Assembly: GCF_900091465.1 (NCBI RefSeq)
Contig: NZ_FMHV01000002.1
Coordinates: forward strand, 4,526,001-4,590,000
DNA from: Micromonospora rhizosphaerae
GTDB lineage: Bacteria > Actinomycetota > Actinomycetes > Mycobacteriales > Micromonosporaceae
DNA: 64,000 nt
Direction: 5' to 3'
The notes under the pieces: model-generated
What the model was told of the DNA's origin: nothing
What the model saw: the letters and a program-made list of their open reading frames with translations, nothing else
Database searches by the model: none
Made by a program: the position numbers and the translations under genes
Shown: piece by piece, positions 42,243 through 52,093 of the stretch
Position numbering within the stretch: the stretch's first letter is position 1
How the letters are laid out: the number at the start of each line of letters is the position of its first letter

Positions 42243-43655
42243 GTGGACGCGTTGGACGTCGCCCGCTGGCAGTTCGGTGTCACCACCGTCTACCACTTTC
42301 TCTTCGTGCCGTTGACCATCGGCCTGTCGATCCTGGTGGCCATCCTCCAGACCCTGTGGCACCGCACCGGCAACGAGCGCTACCTCAAGCTCACCAAGTT
42401 CTACGGCAAGCTCTTCCTGATCAACTTCGCGATGGGCGTGGTCACCGGCATCGTGCAGGAGTTCCAGTTCGGCATGAACTGGAGCGACTACTCCCGCTTC
42501 GTCGGCGACATCTTCGGCGCGCCCCTGGCCATCGAGGCGCTGGTCGCGTTCTTCCTCGAGTCGACCTTCATCGGCCTGTGGATCTTCGGCTGGGACCGGC
42601 TGCCGAAGCGGCTGCACCTGGCCGCCATCTGGGCCGCCGCGATCGGCACCAACCTGTCCGCGTACTTCATCCTCGCCGCGAACTCGTTCATGCAGAACCC
42701 GGTCGGCTACCGGGTCAACCCGACCACCGGCCGGGCCGAGCTGACCGACTTCGGCGCCGTGCTCACCAACAAGGTCGCGCTGGTCACCTTCCCGCACACC
42801 CTGGCCGGCGCGTTCCTGGTCGCCGGCTCGCTGATCGTCGCCGTCGGCCTGTGGCACGTCATCCGCAACTCCGGCAGCGCCGACACCGGCGCCTACCGGT
42901 TCGCCACCAAGTTCGGCGCCTGGGTGGTCATGGTCGCCTCGGCCCTGGTGCTGATCACCGGAGACACTCAGGGCAAGATCATGACCGAGGTGCAGCCGAT
43001 GAAGATGGCCGCCGCCGAGGGCCTCTACACCACCGAGAGCCCCGCCTCGTTCTCCGTATTCACCGTCGGCAGCCTCGACGGCAGCCGCGAGGTCTTCGCC
43101 CTCAAGATCCCGTACCTGCTGTCGTTCCTCGGCACCGGCGACCCCAACGGCACGGTGCAGGGCATCAACGACCTGCAGGCCCAGTACGCCAGCCAGTACG
43201 GCGCCGGCAGCTACACCCCGATCATCCCGGTCACCTACTGGAGCTTCCGCTTCATGATCGGCTTCGGGCTGACCGCCGCCGCAATCGCCCTGCTGGTGCT
43301 CTGGGCGCAGCGCAAGGGCCGCACCCCGACCAGCCGGTGGCTGCTGCGCGCCGGGCTGGTCATGCCGGTGCTGCCCCTGCTAGCCAACTCCTTCGGCTGG
43401 ATCTTCACCGAGATGGGCCGCCAGCCGTGGATCGTCTTCGGCGAGATGCTCACCCGCAACGGCGTCTCCCGGAGCGTCTCGCTGACCGAGGTGCTCACCT
43501 CGTTCACCGCCTTCACCCTGATCTACGCCGCCCTCGCCGTCGTCGAGTTCAGGCTGCTGGTCCGCTACGCCAAGGCCGGCGTCCCCGACCTCACCCCGGC
43601 CCCCGTTGACGACGACACCGACGACGCCGAGCGCCCGCTGGCGTTCGCCTACTGA
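42243..43655 (+). CDS. cydA: Cytochrome bd ubiquinol oxidase subunit I
   Basis: 470 residues. The N-terminal haem b595 ligand His18 is in TVYHFLFVPLT; the second haem His is in VTFPHTLAGAF, and EMGRQPW marks the haem b558 Met region. A short Q-loop is consistent with the actinobacterial form. GTG 42243 is preferred over ATG 42222 because GGGGG lies 6 bases upstream and the ATG is inside the operator. The enzyme reduces O2 to water with menaquinol in the membrane. cydB follows. Confidence 0.95.
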   Translation: MDALDVARWQFGVTTVYHFLFVPLTIGLSILVAILQTLWHRTGNERYLKLTKFYGKLFLINFAMGVVTGIVQEFQFGMNWSDYSRFVGDIFGAPLAIEALVAFFLESTFIGLWIFGWDRLPKRLHLAAIWAAAIGTNLSAYFILAANSFMQNPVGYRVNPTTGRAELTDFGAVLTNKVALVTFPHTLAGAFLVAGSLIVAVGLWHVIRNSGSADTGAYRFATKFGAWVVMVASALVLITGDTQGKIMTEVQPMKMAAAEGLYTTESPASFSVFTVGSLDGSREVFALKIPYLLSFLGTGDPNGTVQGINDLQAQYASQYGAGSYTPIIPVTYWSFRFMIGFGLTAAAIALLVLWAQRKGRTPTSRWLLRAGLVMPVLPLLANSFGWIFTEMGRQPWIVFGEMLTRNGVSRSVSLTEVLTSFTAFTLIYAALAVVEFRLLVRYAKAGVPDLTPAPVDDDTDDAERPLAFAY

Positions 43656-43669
43656 TCCCGGAGCCCATC

Positions 43670-44668
43670 GTGGAACTGACGACCGTCTGGTTTCTCCTCG
43701 TCGCCGTGCTCTTCACCGGCTACTTCATCCTCGAAGGCTTCGACTTCGGCGTCGGCATGCTGCTGCCCGTGCTCGGCCGCGACGACCGGGAACGGCGCGT
43801 CCTGATCAACACCATCGGCCCGGTCTGGGACGGCAACGAGGTCTGGCTGATCACCGCCGGTGGTGCCATGTTCGCCGCCTTCCCCGAGTGGTACGCCACC
43901 CTCTTCTCCGGCTTCTACCTGCCGCTGCTGCTGATCCTGCTGGCGTTGATCGCCCGGGGCGTCGCCTTCGAGTACCGGCACAAGCGGCCCGAGGCGTCCT
44001 GGAAGCGCCGCTGGGATCAGGCGATCTTCTTCGGCTCGCTGCTGCCGGCGATCCTGTGGGGCGTCGCCTTCGCCAACATCCTGCGCGGCGTGCCGCTGGA
44101 CGCCGACCACGAGTACGTCGGCGGCCTGCTCGACCTGCTCAACCCGTACGCCCTGCTCGGCGGGGTGACCACCCTCGGGCTGTTCCTGACCCACGGCGCG
44201 GTGTTCATCGCCCTGAAGACCACCGGTGAGATCCGCGAGCGCGCCGGCGCCCTGGCGGTGCGCCTCGGCGTCGGCACCGCCGTGGTCGCGGTGGCGTTCC
44301 TGGCCTGGACGCTGACCATCCGCTCCAGTGTGGCCGCCGTCGTGCTCGCCGTCGGCGCGGCCCTCGCCCTGGTCGGTGGTCTGGCCGCCGCCCGGGTACG
44401 CCGGGAGGGCTGGGCGTTCACCGGCACCGCCGTGGCGATCGCCCTGGCCGTGGCGACCCTGTTCGCGGCGCTGTTCCCGAACGTGCTGCCGTCGACCCTG
44501 GACGCCGCCGGCACGCTGACCGTCAGCAACGCCTCCTCCACCCCGTACACCCTGAAGATCATGGCCTGGGTGGCGGTGGTGTTCACCCCGATCGTGCTGG
44601 CCTACCAGGGCTGGACGTACTGGGTGTTCCGCAAGCGCATCGGGGTGGCGCACATCCCGCAGCACTGA
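43670..44668 (+). CDS. cydB: Cytochrome bd ubiquinol oxidase subunit II
   Basis: 332 residues, eight to nine helices. The CydB opening VLFTGYFILEGFDFGVGMLL and PVWDGNEVWLITAGGAMFAA are diagnostic; FSGFYLPLLLILLALIARGVAFEYR follows. GTG 43670 starts 15 bases after cydA. The two subunits form the bd oxidase. cydDC, usually next in actinobacteria, is not here: a strong terminator follows at once. Confidence 0.95.
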   Translation: MELTTVWFLLVAVLFTGYFILEGFDFGVGMLLPVLGRDDRERRVLINTIGPVWDGNEVWLITAGGAMFAAFPEWYATLFSGFYLPLLLILLALIARGVAFEYRHKRPEASWKRRWDQAIFFGSLLPAILWGVAFANILRGVPLDADHEYVGGLLDLLNPYALLGGVTTLGLFLTHGAVFIALKTTGEIRERAGALAVRLGVGTAVVAVAFLAWTLTIRSSVAAVVLAVGAALALVGGLAAARVRREGWAFTGTAVAIALAVATLFAALFPNVLPSTLDAAGTLTVSNASSTPYTLKIMAWVAVVFTPIVLAYQGWTYWVFRKRIGVAHIPQH

Positions 44669-44677
44669 GCGACGCGT

Positions 44678-44712
44678 GCGGGGCCGGTGCCAGGGGGTCG
44701 CACCGGCCCCGC
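44678..44712. terminator. cydAB terminator
   Basis: GCGGGGCCGGTGC (44678-44690), 9-base loop, exact complement (44700-44712), starting 10 bases after the cydB stop. Confidence 0.8.
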
Positions 44713-44733
44713 GGGGCGTTTCAGCCCCGGCGG

Positions 44734-45489
44734 TCAGAGGGAGTTGCTGAGGCCGCCGTCGAGGCCGGCCGCCTCATTCCAGAAGTTCTCTCCAGCGTCC
44801 TGGAGTCGTTCGGCGGCCCGCCTCATGTGCATGCGCGCGGCGGCCGCCGCGGCCGAGGAGTCGCCGGACTCGATGGCCTCGGCGATGGCGTGGTGCTCGC
44901 GCCGGACCTGCTGGATGAAGTCGTCGCGCCGGGCCTCGTTGGCGCGGGTGACGCGGATGCCGCCGCGCATGACCTCGCCGAGGTAACCCAGCGTCGCGAC
45001 AAGGACGGGATTGTGGGTCGCCTCCGCGATGCAGCGGTGGAACGCCAGGTCCTCGTCCACGCCGTCACGGCCCTCGGCGACGGCCGAGTCGATGGCGACG
45101 AGCGCCTCCCGTATCCGCGCCACGTCGTCGGCCGTCACCCGTGCGGCCGCGAGAGCTGCGGCCTCGGCCTCGATGGCACGCCGGACCTCGACGATCTGGA
45201 GGACCTTCGCCCTTGTCTCCAGGGCCTCCATCGACAGGTCGAGCGGCTCCGTCCGTGGGGCCATGACGAAGACGCCCAGCCCCTGCCGGGGCTCGACCAG
45301 TCCGGCGTTGCGCAGCCGCGAGACGGCCTCCCGGACCACCGTACGGCTCACGCCCAGCTGCTTGACGAGCTCGACCTCGGTCGGGAGCTTGCCGCCGACG
45401 GCGAGACGCCCGGAGCGGATCTCGTCGGTGAGGAGCTCGGCGACGCGGTCGGCCAACCGGACGGGGCCACGCACCTTGGGAAGCACCAT
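44734..45489 (-). CDS. GntR/FadR-type regulator of the threonate cluster
   Basis: 251 residues. The GntR winged helix is GGKLPTEVELVKQLGVSRTV then VREAVSRLRNAGLVEPRQGL with GVFV. The FCD ligand domain has the metal-binding Asp/His set (DLAFHRCIAEATHNP and REHHAIAEAIESGD). It is the last gene of the tetronate catabolic cluster and probably binds a tetronate or its oxo-derivative. The 29-bp palindrome at 51661 is its likely operator. Confidence 0.88.
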   Translation of the reverse strand: MVLPKVRGPVRLADRVAELLTDEIRSGRLAVGGKLPTEVELVKQLGVSRTVVREAVSRLRNAGLVEPRQGLGVFVMAPRTEPLDLSMEALETRAKVLQIVEVRRAIEAEAAALAAARVTADDVARIREALVAIDSAVAEGRDGVDEDLAFHRCIAEATHNPVLVATLGYLGEVMRGGIRVTRANEARRDDFIQQVRREHHAIAEAIESGDSSAAAAAARMHMRRAAERLQDAGENFWNEAAGLDGGLSNSL

Positions 45490-45495
45490 CCGAGT

Positions 45496-46542
45496 CTATC
45501 CACCCATCGTTTCGGATCCCGGGTGCGCCAGCACCGCCGGGGACACCGCATCGCGGTGGTCACCGAGGTACTGGCGCACGACGGACTCGAAGTCGGGATC
45601 CGGTGAGAGGCCCAAGGTCGCCGCCCGGGTGTTGTCGAACACCGCGGGCCAGGAGGCGACGATGGCCTCGACGGCGGGGTCAGGGGCGAACGTCACGAGA
45701 TCGGCGACCGCATCCCCGGCGACGCGTCGAAGCGTGTCGAGCATCTCGGACACGGTCACGGTGAGCGCCGGAAGGTTGACCGGGAGGCGGCCGACGAGCT
45801 GCCCCTGCCGGTGGCCGCGGTCGGCTTCAGCGACGGCGAGGATCCCCTTGACCGTGGTCCGCGGCGAGGCGAGGGCGACGCGAAGGTCAGGATCGACAGG
45901 GCAGGTGGCGGGACTGCCCGCCAGGGGCTCGCGGATGATTCCGGAGAGGAACCCGGAGGCAGCGGCATTCGGCTTGCCCGGCCGGATCGCCACGGTCATC
46001 AGCCGTGCGACGCGTCCGTCGACGAAGTCCTTGCGGGTGTAGTCGGCGATGAGCTGCTCGCACAAGAGCTTCTGGGTGCCATAGCTCGACTGGGGCGTGG
46101 CGAGGGTCGACTCGCTCACGGGCGAGCGCAGCGGAAGGGAGTCGTCCGACCCGTACACCGCGACGCTGCTGGAGAAGAAGACGACGGGGACCGGCCCGCC
46201 CGACTCGCTCTGCCGCCGCGCCGAGTCCAGCAGGGTACGCGTCGAGTCGAGGTTGGCCCGGATCCCGAGGTCGAAGTCTGCCTCCGACTCGGCGGAGACT
46301 GCCGACGCCAGGTGGATGACGACGTCGACGGGTTCGGCGAACAGGGCGTCGAGGGAGGCGAGCAGGTCGCCCTCGACCACGCGGACGCGGGGGTCGGCTG
46401 CGATGGGGAGGTCACGTCGGACGAAGCGGTCGGCAAGGACCACCTCGCTGATGGCCGTGCCGCGGAACGAACCTCGGGCCAGCAGCTCGGCGGCCACCTG
46501 GATGCCGATGAAGCCGAAACCACCGGTGATGACGATCCTCAT
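45496..46542 (-). CDS. denD: D-erythronate dehydrogenase
   Basis: 348 residues of the extended short-chain epimerase/dehydrogenase fold. NAD binding is through GGFGFIG, the catalytic YxxxK is in SSYGTQK, and [12 protein letters not shown] holds the Ser. Length and cluster position fit DenD, which oxidises D-erythronate to 2-oxo-D-erythronate in the pathway worked out for DUF1537 kinases. The ATG overlaps the otnI stop (46539-46542). Confidence 0.85.
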   Translation of the reverse strand: MRIVITGGFGFIGIQVAAELLARGSFRGTAISEVVLADRFVRRDLPIAADPRVRVVEGDLLASLDALFAEPVDVVIHLASAVSAESEADFDLGIRANLDSTRTLLDSARRQSESGGPVPVVFFSSSVAVYGSDDSLPLRSPVSESTLATPQSSYGTQKLLCEQLIADYTRKDFVDGRVARLMTVAIRPGKPNAAASGFLSGIIREPLAGSPATCPVDPDLRVALASPRTTVKGILAVAEADRGHRQGQLVGRLPVNLPALTVTVSEMLDTLRRVAGDAVADLVTFAPDPAVEAIVASWPAVFDNTRAATLGLSPDPDFESVVRQYLGDHRDAVSPAVLAHPGSETMGG

Positions 46543-47342
46543 GCCGACACCCCCTGCCAGGCGGTGAGCCAGCCCAAGCCCTCACTCGTGCCGGCTCGTG
46601 GGCGGTACTCGCAGCCGATCCAGCCGTCATAGCCGAGGTCGTCGATGACGCTGAACAGGTAGGGCACGTTGAGTTCTCCCGTGTCGGGCTCGTGGCGGTC
46701 CGGGACGCCGGCCACCTGGAGGTGACCGACGCGCCCGGTGGGCAGGTCGCGGCGCAGGGTCGTGGTGAGGTCGCCCTCGACGATCTGGCAGTGGTAGAGG
46801 TCGAGCTGCACCTTGAGGTTCGGCGCCCCGATGCGCTCGACGATCTCGTGCGCGTCCCGCTGACCGCAGAGCAGGTAGCCGGGCATGTCGCGCGGGTTGA
46901 TCGGCTCGATGAGCACGTCGACTCCCGCGTGGGCGGCCTGCTCGGCCGCCCACGCGAGGTTGCCCTGGTAGACGTCGAGCCTGCGCTCCCGGTCGCGGGC
47001 ATCCTCGGTGGACGGCACGAGGCCGGCCATGACGTGGATGCGCGACGACCCCAGCCCCGCGGCATACTCGAGGGCCTGACCGAAGGAGGAGTGGAACTCC
47101 GCCTCGCGGCCCGGGATCGAGGCGATGCCCCGCTCCCCGGCAGCCCAGTCGCCGGGAGGCGCGTTGAACAGCACCTGCCGAAGCCCGTGGTCGTCCAGAC
47201 GAGTCCGCAGCTCGGAGACGTCGTGGTCGTAGGGGAAGAGGTACTCCACACCCTGGAACCCGTCCGCCGCGGCGGCGGCGAAACGATCCAGGAATTCGTG
47301 CTCGGCGTACATCATCGACAGGTTTGCCGCGAATCTGGGCAT
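46539..47342 (-). CDS. otnI: 2-oxo-tetronate isomerase
   Basis: 267 residues, hydroxypyruvate-isomerase-like TIM barrel. [20 protein letters not shown] opens it; the metal and catalytic carboxylates are in [21 protein letters not shown] and [10 protein letters not shown]. It converts 2-oxo-tetronate to the 3-oxo form used by the kinase. ATG 47342 has GAAGGAAG upstream. It overlaps denD by 4 bases. Confidence 0.88.
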   Translation of the reverse strand: MPRFAANLSMMYAEHEFLDRFAAAAADGFQGVEYLFPYDHDVSELRTRLDDHGLRQVLFNAPPGDWAAGERGIASIPGREAEFHSSFGQALEYAAGLGSSRIHVMAGLVPSTEDARDRERRLDVYQGNLAWAAEQAAHAGVDVLIEPINPRDMPGYLLCGQRDAHEIVERIGAPNLKVQLDLYHCQIVEGDLTTTLRRDLPTGRVGHLQVAGVPDRHEPDTGELNVPYLFSVIDDLGYDGWIGCEYRPRAGTSEGLGWLTAWQGVSA

Positions 47343-47379
47343 GAGGGCTTCCTTCGGGAAGAGCTGTGCGGCCGGGTCG

Positions 47380-48690
47380 TCAGCGGTTGACGACGTCCTT
47401 CTTGGTGGTGAGGACGACGGCGGCGCCGACGGCCAGAACCAGAGCCAGGATGTACATCGGGGTCTCGATGGATCCCGTGGCGTCCTTGATGGCACCGATC
47501 ATGTACGGGCTGACGAAGCCGGCGAGGTTGCCGACCGAGTTGATCACCGCGATGCCAGCTGCCGCAGCCGTACCGCCGAGGAACGACGTGGGCAGCGACC
47601 AGAACAGCGGGGCACAGGTCAGCACGCCGGCGGCCGCGATCGACAGGGCGACGAGGGACAGGGCGGTCGAGCCGCTCCACGCTGAGGCGAGGGTGAAGCC
47701 GACCGTTCCCATCAACGCGGGGACGACGAGGTGCCAGCGCCGCTCGCGACGCTTGTCGGCCGACCAGCCGAAGAGGTTCATCGCAACGAGGGCGGCGAGG
47801 TAGGGAATCGCGCTCAGCACGCCGACGGCCAGGGCTCCCTCGATACCGGTCGACTTGACGAAGGTGGGCATCCAGAACGTCAGGGCGTACTGGCCCATGA
47901 CGAAGCAGAAGTAGATGAGGGACATGAGCCACACCTTCGGCTCCTTGAACGCGGTCCACAGGGGTGCGTGGACGTCCTTGTGCGCGCTGTCCTGCGCGAT
48001 CGCGGTCTCGACGAGCTGCTTCTCCTCCTCGTCGAGCCACTTGGCGCTGCGCACGCCGCTGTCGAGGTAGAACAGCGTCCAGATGCCGACCAGGACAGCA
48101 GGGATCGCCTCGAGGAGGAACATCCACTGCCAGCCCTGCAGGCCGTTCCGGCCGTCGAACTGGTCCATGATCCAGCCGGAGAGCGGGTTGCCGAAGATGC
48201 CGGCGAGCGGAATCGCGGACATGAACAGGGCGATGACCTTGGCGCGACGCTGCGACGGGAACCAGTAGGTGCAGTAGAGGATCACGCCCGGGTAGAAGCC
48301 GGCCTCGGCGGCACCGAGCAGGAAGCGCAGGACATAGAAGATCGCCTCGTTGGTCACGAACATGAAGGCCGCGGACACGAGCCCCCAAGTGATCATGATC
48401 CGGGCGATCCAGACCCTGGCCCCGACCTTCTGCAGCAGGACGTTGGACGGGACCTCGAAGATGAAGTAGCCGATGAAGAACAGTCCGGCTCCGAGACCGA
48501 AGGCTGCCTCGCTGAAGCCCAGGTCGTCCGACATCTGGAGCTTGGCAAATCCGACGTTGACCCGGTCGAGGTACGAGACGACGTAGCAGAGCATGAGGAA
48601 CGGGACGACCCGCAGGACGACCTTGCGGAACACCGCGTTCTCCCGCTGTCGGTCGACGGCGGCGGTGGGTTGGGAGACTGAGGTGGACAT
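47380..48690 (-). CDS. MFS sugar-acid transporter (ACS family)
   Basis: 436 residues, 12 helices. [20 protein letters not shown] and the [20 protein letters not shown] loop are hallmarks of the anion:cation symporter family that takes up hexuronates, galactonate and tetronates. Its place between otnI and otnC makes it the probable L-threonate / D-erythronate importer. GAGAGG precedes ATG 48690. Confidence 0.9.
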   Translation of the reverse strand: MSTSVSQPTAAVDRQRENAVFRKVVLRVVPFLMLCYVVSYLDRVNVGFAKLQMSDDLGFSEAAFGLGAGLFFIGYFIFEVPSNVLLQKVGARVWIARIMITWGLVSAAFMFVTNEAIFYVLRFLLGAAEAGFYPGVILYCTYWFPSQRRAKVIALFMSAIPLAGIFGNPLSGWIMDQFDGRNGLQGWQWMFLLEAIPAVLVGIWTLFYLDSGVRSAKWLDEEEKQLVETAIAQDSAHKDVHAPLWTAFKEPKVWLMSLIYFCFVMGQYALTFWMPTFVKSTGIEGALAVGVLSAIPYLAALVAMNLFGWSADKRRERRWHLVVPALMGTVGFTLASAWSGSTALSLVALSIAAAGVLTCAPLFWSLPTSFLGGTAAAAGIAVINSVGNLAGFVSPYMIGAIKDATGSIETPMYILALVLAVGAAVVLTTKKDVVNR

Positions 48691-48722
48691 GCGACCTCTC
48701 CATGTGGGGGACGGGAGTGGTG

Positions 48723-49400
48723 TCACCAGGGCGCGCGGAACATGTCCTTGAGCTCCTGGATCGCTTCGGGGGTGAGTGGATCCGGTTGGCGGTTGGTGAG
48801 GAGCCAGAGTTTGGCCGTTTCCTCGAGCTCTTCGAGAACGGCCATGGCGGCCGCCGCGGAGGGACCCCAGACCACGGGCCCGAGGCGCTCGAGCATCACC
48901 GCGCCGAGCCGGATGCCGCGGCGGGCGCTCGTGACGATGGCTTCCTCGACGAGATCGACGACGGCAGGGTCGCCCGGACGGTGGTAGGGGATGAGCGGGA
49001 CGTGCCCGACCTTCATGACGTAGTAGGGCGTGATCGGCGGGAGGATGTCCTCGGGGGAGTGGACACCCGAGAGCGTCAGCGCCACGAGGTGCGTCGAATG
49101 GGTGTGGATGACGAACGCCGCGTCGGACGTGGCCGCGTAGATCCTGCGGTGCAGCGCGACGGTCTTGCTGGCGCGCTCTCCTGAGCGCTGCCGCCCCTCG
49201 CTGTCGACGACAGCGATCCGCTGCGGCTCGAGGAAGCCCAGAGCGGCATCGGTCGGGGTGATGAGGACATCGTCGCCGACCCGGGCGCTGAGGTTGCCGG
49301 CGCTCGCATGGACGTATCCGCGCTGGTAGAGGCTGATACCGACCCGGACGATCTGCTCCCGAGCCGCGTCGATGAGGGTCTCGTCGAGGACCTGCTCCAT
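48723..49400 (-). CDS. otnC: 3-oxo-tetronate 4-phosphate decarboxylase (class II aldolase fold)
   Basis: 225 residues of the class II aldolase/adducin fold. Zinc-binding HTHSTHLVALT and the opening GYVHASAGNLSARVGDDVLI are clear. OtnC decarboxylates 3-oxo-tetronate 4-phosphate to dihydroxyacetone phosphate, feeding glycolysis. AAAGGAG lies 9 bases before ATG 49400, and the start overlaps the otnK stop by one base (TGATG). Confidence 0.88.
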   Translation of the reverse strand: MEQVLDETLIDAAREQIVRVGISLYQRGYVHASAGNLSARVGDDVLITPTDAALGFLEPQRIAVVDSEGRQRSGERASKTVALHRRIYAATSDAAFVIHTHSTHLVALTLSGVHSPEDILPPITPYYVMKVGHVPLIPYHRPGDPAVVDLVEEAIVTSARRGIRLGAVMLERLGPVVWGPSAAAAMAVLEELEETAKLWLLTNRQPDPLTPEAIQELKDMFRAPW

Positions 49401-50689
49401 CAGGCGTTGCTCCTTTCGAGCACGGCGAAAGCCTTGGTAAAGAAGTCCGGTGTGCCGAAGTTGCCGGACTTGAGTGCCACGTGCAGCGTCTCGCCGCCGG
49501 CGAGCGGCGCGGCGCACCACGGCACACCGGGGTCGATCTGCTCGCCGATGCGGAGCTGATCGACACCGAGCGCCTGGATGACCGCCCCTGACGTCTCGCC
49601 GCCGGCGACGATGAGCTGGCGCACGCCCCGGTCGACGAGTCCCCGGGCGATGCGCCCGAGCGCGTCCTCGACGAGCGCCCCCGCCTCCACCGCCCCGAGC
49701 CGGCCTTGTACCGACCTGACGCCTTCCGGACCGTCCGTCGAGTACACGAGGACCGGCCCGGACGCGAGATGCTGGTCGGCGAACTCGAGCGCCTGCCCGA
49801 CGACGTCCTGCCCGCTTCCGATGCTGAGCGGGTCGACCGAGTATGCCGGCAGGCCGCGTCGGAGGTAGTCGCTCACCTGGCCGTTGGTGGCCTCCGAGAC
49901 CGAACCCGAGATCACGGCCTGGTGACCCGTGGTCGGCGGCAGGGCCGAGGCGGATCTCGAGGGCACGATGCCCCAGTTGGCCGGGAGTCCGATGGCGACA
50001 CCGGAGCCGGCTGTGACGAGCGGCATACCGGCGAGGGCAGGTCCGAGTCGGAGCAGGTCGTCGTTGCTCACCGCGTCAACGATGGCGATGCCCACGCCTT
50101 CGCTGCGCAGCTGCTCGACACGCGCGCGGATCGCGGAGTCGCCCTGGCTGACAACGCGGTGGTCGATCAGTCCGACGGGCCTCGTGGCCTGCGCGGCCAG
50201 GATCCTGACGAGGTTGGCATCGGTCATCGGGGTGAGCGGGTGGTGTCGCATCCCGCTGTCACTGAGCAGAACGTCACCGACGAACAGGTGACCCTTGAAG
50301 ACCGTTCGCGCGTTGTCCGGGAAGGCGGGCGTGGCGATGGTGAAGTCGGTGTCGAGGGACTTCATGAGTGCCTCGGTGACCGGGCCGATGTTCCCGGTAG
50401 GAGTGGAGTCGAAGGTCGAGCAGTACTTGAAGTAGATCTGTTCGGCACCCGCCGCCCGCAGCCAGGCGAGGGCGGCGAGGGACACGTCCACGGCCTCTGC
50501 GGCCGGGATGGTTCGTGACTTCAGCGCGATGACGACCGCGTCGGCGTCCACGCTCTCCGCGATCGAGAGGTCGGGCACGTTGATCATCTGCACGACGCGC
50601 ATGCCGGCGCGGACGAGGTTGTTGGCGAGGTCGGTCGCACCGGTGAAGTCGTCGGCGATGCAGCCCAGCTTGAGCCCCTTGTCAGGCAT
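49400..50689 (-). CDS. otnK: 3-oxo-tetronate kinase (DUF1537)
   Basis: 429 residues. The N-terminal DUF1537 motif is CIADDFTGATDLANNLV; the C-terminal nucleotide-binding module has IVAGGETSGAVIQALGV. KYCSTFDSTPTGNIGPV is a conserved substrate loop. OtnK phosphorylates 3-oxo-tetronate with ATP. It overlaps ltnD by 8 bases and touches otnC, so the catabolic genes are co-translated. Confidence 0.93.
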   Translation of the reverse strand: MPDKGLKLGCIADDFTGATDLANNLVRAGMRVVQMINVPDLSIAESVDADAVVIALKSRTIPAAEAVDVSLAALAWLRAAGAEQIYFKYCSTFDSTPTGNIGPVTEALMKSLDTDFTIATPAFPDNARTVFKGHLFVGDVLLSDSGMRHHPLTPMTDANLVRILAAQATRPVGLIDHRVVSQGDSAIRARVEQLRSEGVGIAIVDAVSNDDLLRLGPALAGMPLVTAGSGVAIGLPANWGIVPSRSASALPPTTGHQAVISGSVSEATNGQVSDYLRRGLPAYSVDPLSIGSGQDVVGQALEFADQHLASGPVLVYSTDGPEGVRSVQGRLGAVEAGALVEDALGRIARGLVDRGVRQLIVAGGETSGAVIQALGVDQLRIGEQIDPGVPWCAAPLAGGETLHVALKSGNFGTPDFFTKAFAVLERSNA

Positions 50690-51623
50690 CTGACGTCACC
50701 TCGCCGGACGGCTCGGCAGGTACCGGCAGGTCGACCCCCGGGAAGATCTTGATGACGGCGCTGTCGTCCTCCCGGCCCAGTCCCGCGGCAGACGCCTGGA
50801 GGAACATCTGGTGGGCCGCCGCGGCGAGTGGAAGGGGCGCCCGCAGGGGTGCCGCGCTGTCGAGGACGAGCCCGAGGTCCTTGACGAAGATGTCCACCGC
50901 CGAGAGGGGGGTGTAGTCGCCCGCCAGGACATGGGCCATCCGGTTCTCGAACATCCACGAGTTGCCGGCGCTGTGGGTGATGACCTCGTACAGGTCCTCC
51001 GCGCGCACCCCCGCCTTGATGCCGAGCGCCATCGCCTCGCTCGCCGCGGCGATGTGCACCCCGGCGAGCAGCTGGTTGATGATCTTCACCTTCGAGCCGG
51101 CTCCGGCGGTGTCGCCCAGGCGGTAGACGGTCTGGCTCATCGCCTCGAGCACCGGGTCGGCGATGGCGTAGGCCTCGGGGGCACCGGATGTCATCATGGT
51201 CAGCTCTCCAACGGCGGCCTTGGCCGCACCGCCGGAGATCGGGGCGTCGAGATAGCGGATGTGCCGCTCGGCGAGTCGGCGCTCGAGGGCGATCGACCAC
51301 TGCGGGTCGACCGTCGAGCACATCACGAACACGCTGCCCGGGCGGAGCCGTTCCGCGGCGCCGTCGACACCGAACAGGACCTCCTCCACCTGGGCGGCGT
51401 TGACGACCACGCTGACCAGGACGTCCACGGTCTCGGCGAGTCGAGCCGGGGAGGTGAACGCAGTCCCGCCGTCGCGGGCGAACGATGCGGACGCCTCGGA
51501 CCGGACGTCGAAGACGCCGACCTCGAAGCCCGCGGCACGCAGCGAGGCCGCCATGCCCATCCCCATCGCGCCGAGCCCGATCACTCCGACCCGTTTTGGC
51601 GCCATCCTCGCGGCGTCGTGCAT
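50682..51623 (-). CDS. ltnD: L-threonate dehydrogenase (beta-hydroxyacid dehydrogenase family)
   Basis: 313 residues. The Rossmann loop is GVIGLGAMGMGMA, the substrate loop DAPISGGAAKA and the catalytic Lys segment GSKVKIINQLLAG. LtnD oxidises L-threonate to 2-oxo-L-threonate with NAD. As first gene after the palindrome it sets the reading direction of the operon. ATG 51623 is used; ATG 51605 is possible. Confidence 0.9.
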   Translation of the reverse strand: MHDAARMAPKRVGVIGLGAMGMGMAASLRAAGFEVGVFDVRSEASASFARDGGTAFTSPARLAETVDVLVSVVVNAAQVEEVLFGVDGAAERLRPGSVFVMCSTVDPQWSIALERRLAERHIRYLDAPISGGAAKAAVGELTMMTSGAPEAYAIADPVLEAMSQTVYRLGDTAGAGSKVKIINQLLAGVHIAAASEAMALGIKAGVRAEDLYEVITHSAGNSWMFENRMAHVLAGDYTPLSAVDIFVKDLGLVLDSAAPLRAPLPLAAAAHQMFLQASAAGLGREDDSAVIKIFPGVDLPVPAEPSGEVTSDA

Positions 51624-51660
51624 GCCGTGCGCTCCGTCTCCATTGGTTCGTCACCCGGAT

Positions 51661-51689
51661 CTCATCAGGTCATATGATGACCTGATGAG
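51661..51689. promoter_or_regulatory. 29-bp perfect palindrome, likely FadR-type operator
   Basis: CTCATCAGGTCAT (51661-51673), centre ATG, exact complement ATGACCTGATGAG (51677-51689). The inner GGTCAT-N3-ATGACC is the GntR/FadR operator style. It lies 38 bases upstream of ltnD, so the regulator encoded at 44734 probably binds it. Confidence 0.8.
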
Positions 51690-52093
51690 GCACGCTAGCG
51701 CGTGACGTAGAACACCACAAGGTGTCGGGGCGGACCGCCTCATCCAGGCGACCCCTGCGAACCGACGATGCGGGCTGCGGCCAGCGTGGACAACGGAAAA
51801 CGCAGCTCGGCTCCTACGGTGGCGCCCTCGCCACGCTGGCCGAACTAGAGAAGCACCAATGAGATCATCGGATCGACTCGACGGGTGTTCTCGGTCGGCG
51901 GCACACACCGGCGACGACGGTGGCTGGCGCTGGCTCACCCACGACGAGATCAGCGATGGCGTCTACCGGGTCGTGGCCGGCGCGACCGGCGGGCAACTCA
52001 GCGGCGTCACGACCATCGGGGACGGCCGACCTACGGCCGGCCCTCACGAGTGCGGCCGGGAGAACCGGGCGCGGCAACGGCCGTGGCCGGTGG
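51690..52093. other. 404-base gap with two coupled reading-frame fragments
   Basis: A frame ends QLGSYGGALATLAELEKHQ at 51859-51861 and its stop overlaps an ATG (ATGA) that opens MRSSDRLDGCSRSAAHTGDD and GGWRWLTHDEISDGVYRVVA before turning into low-complexity shadow of the next gene. The coupling is gene-like, but neither part has a recognised family or a full-length frame. Probably remnants. Confidence 0.3.
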
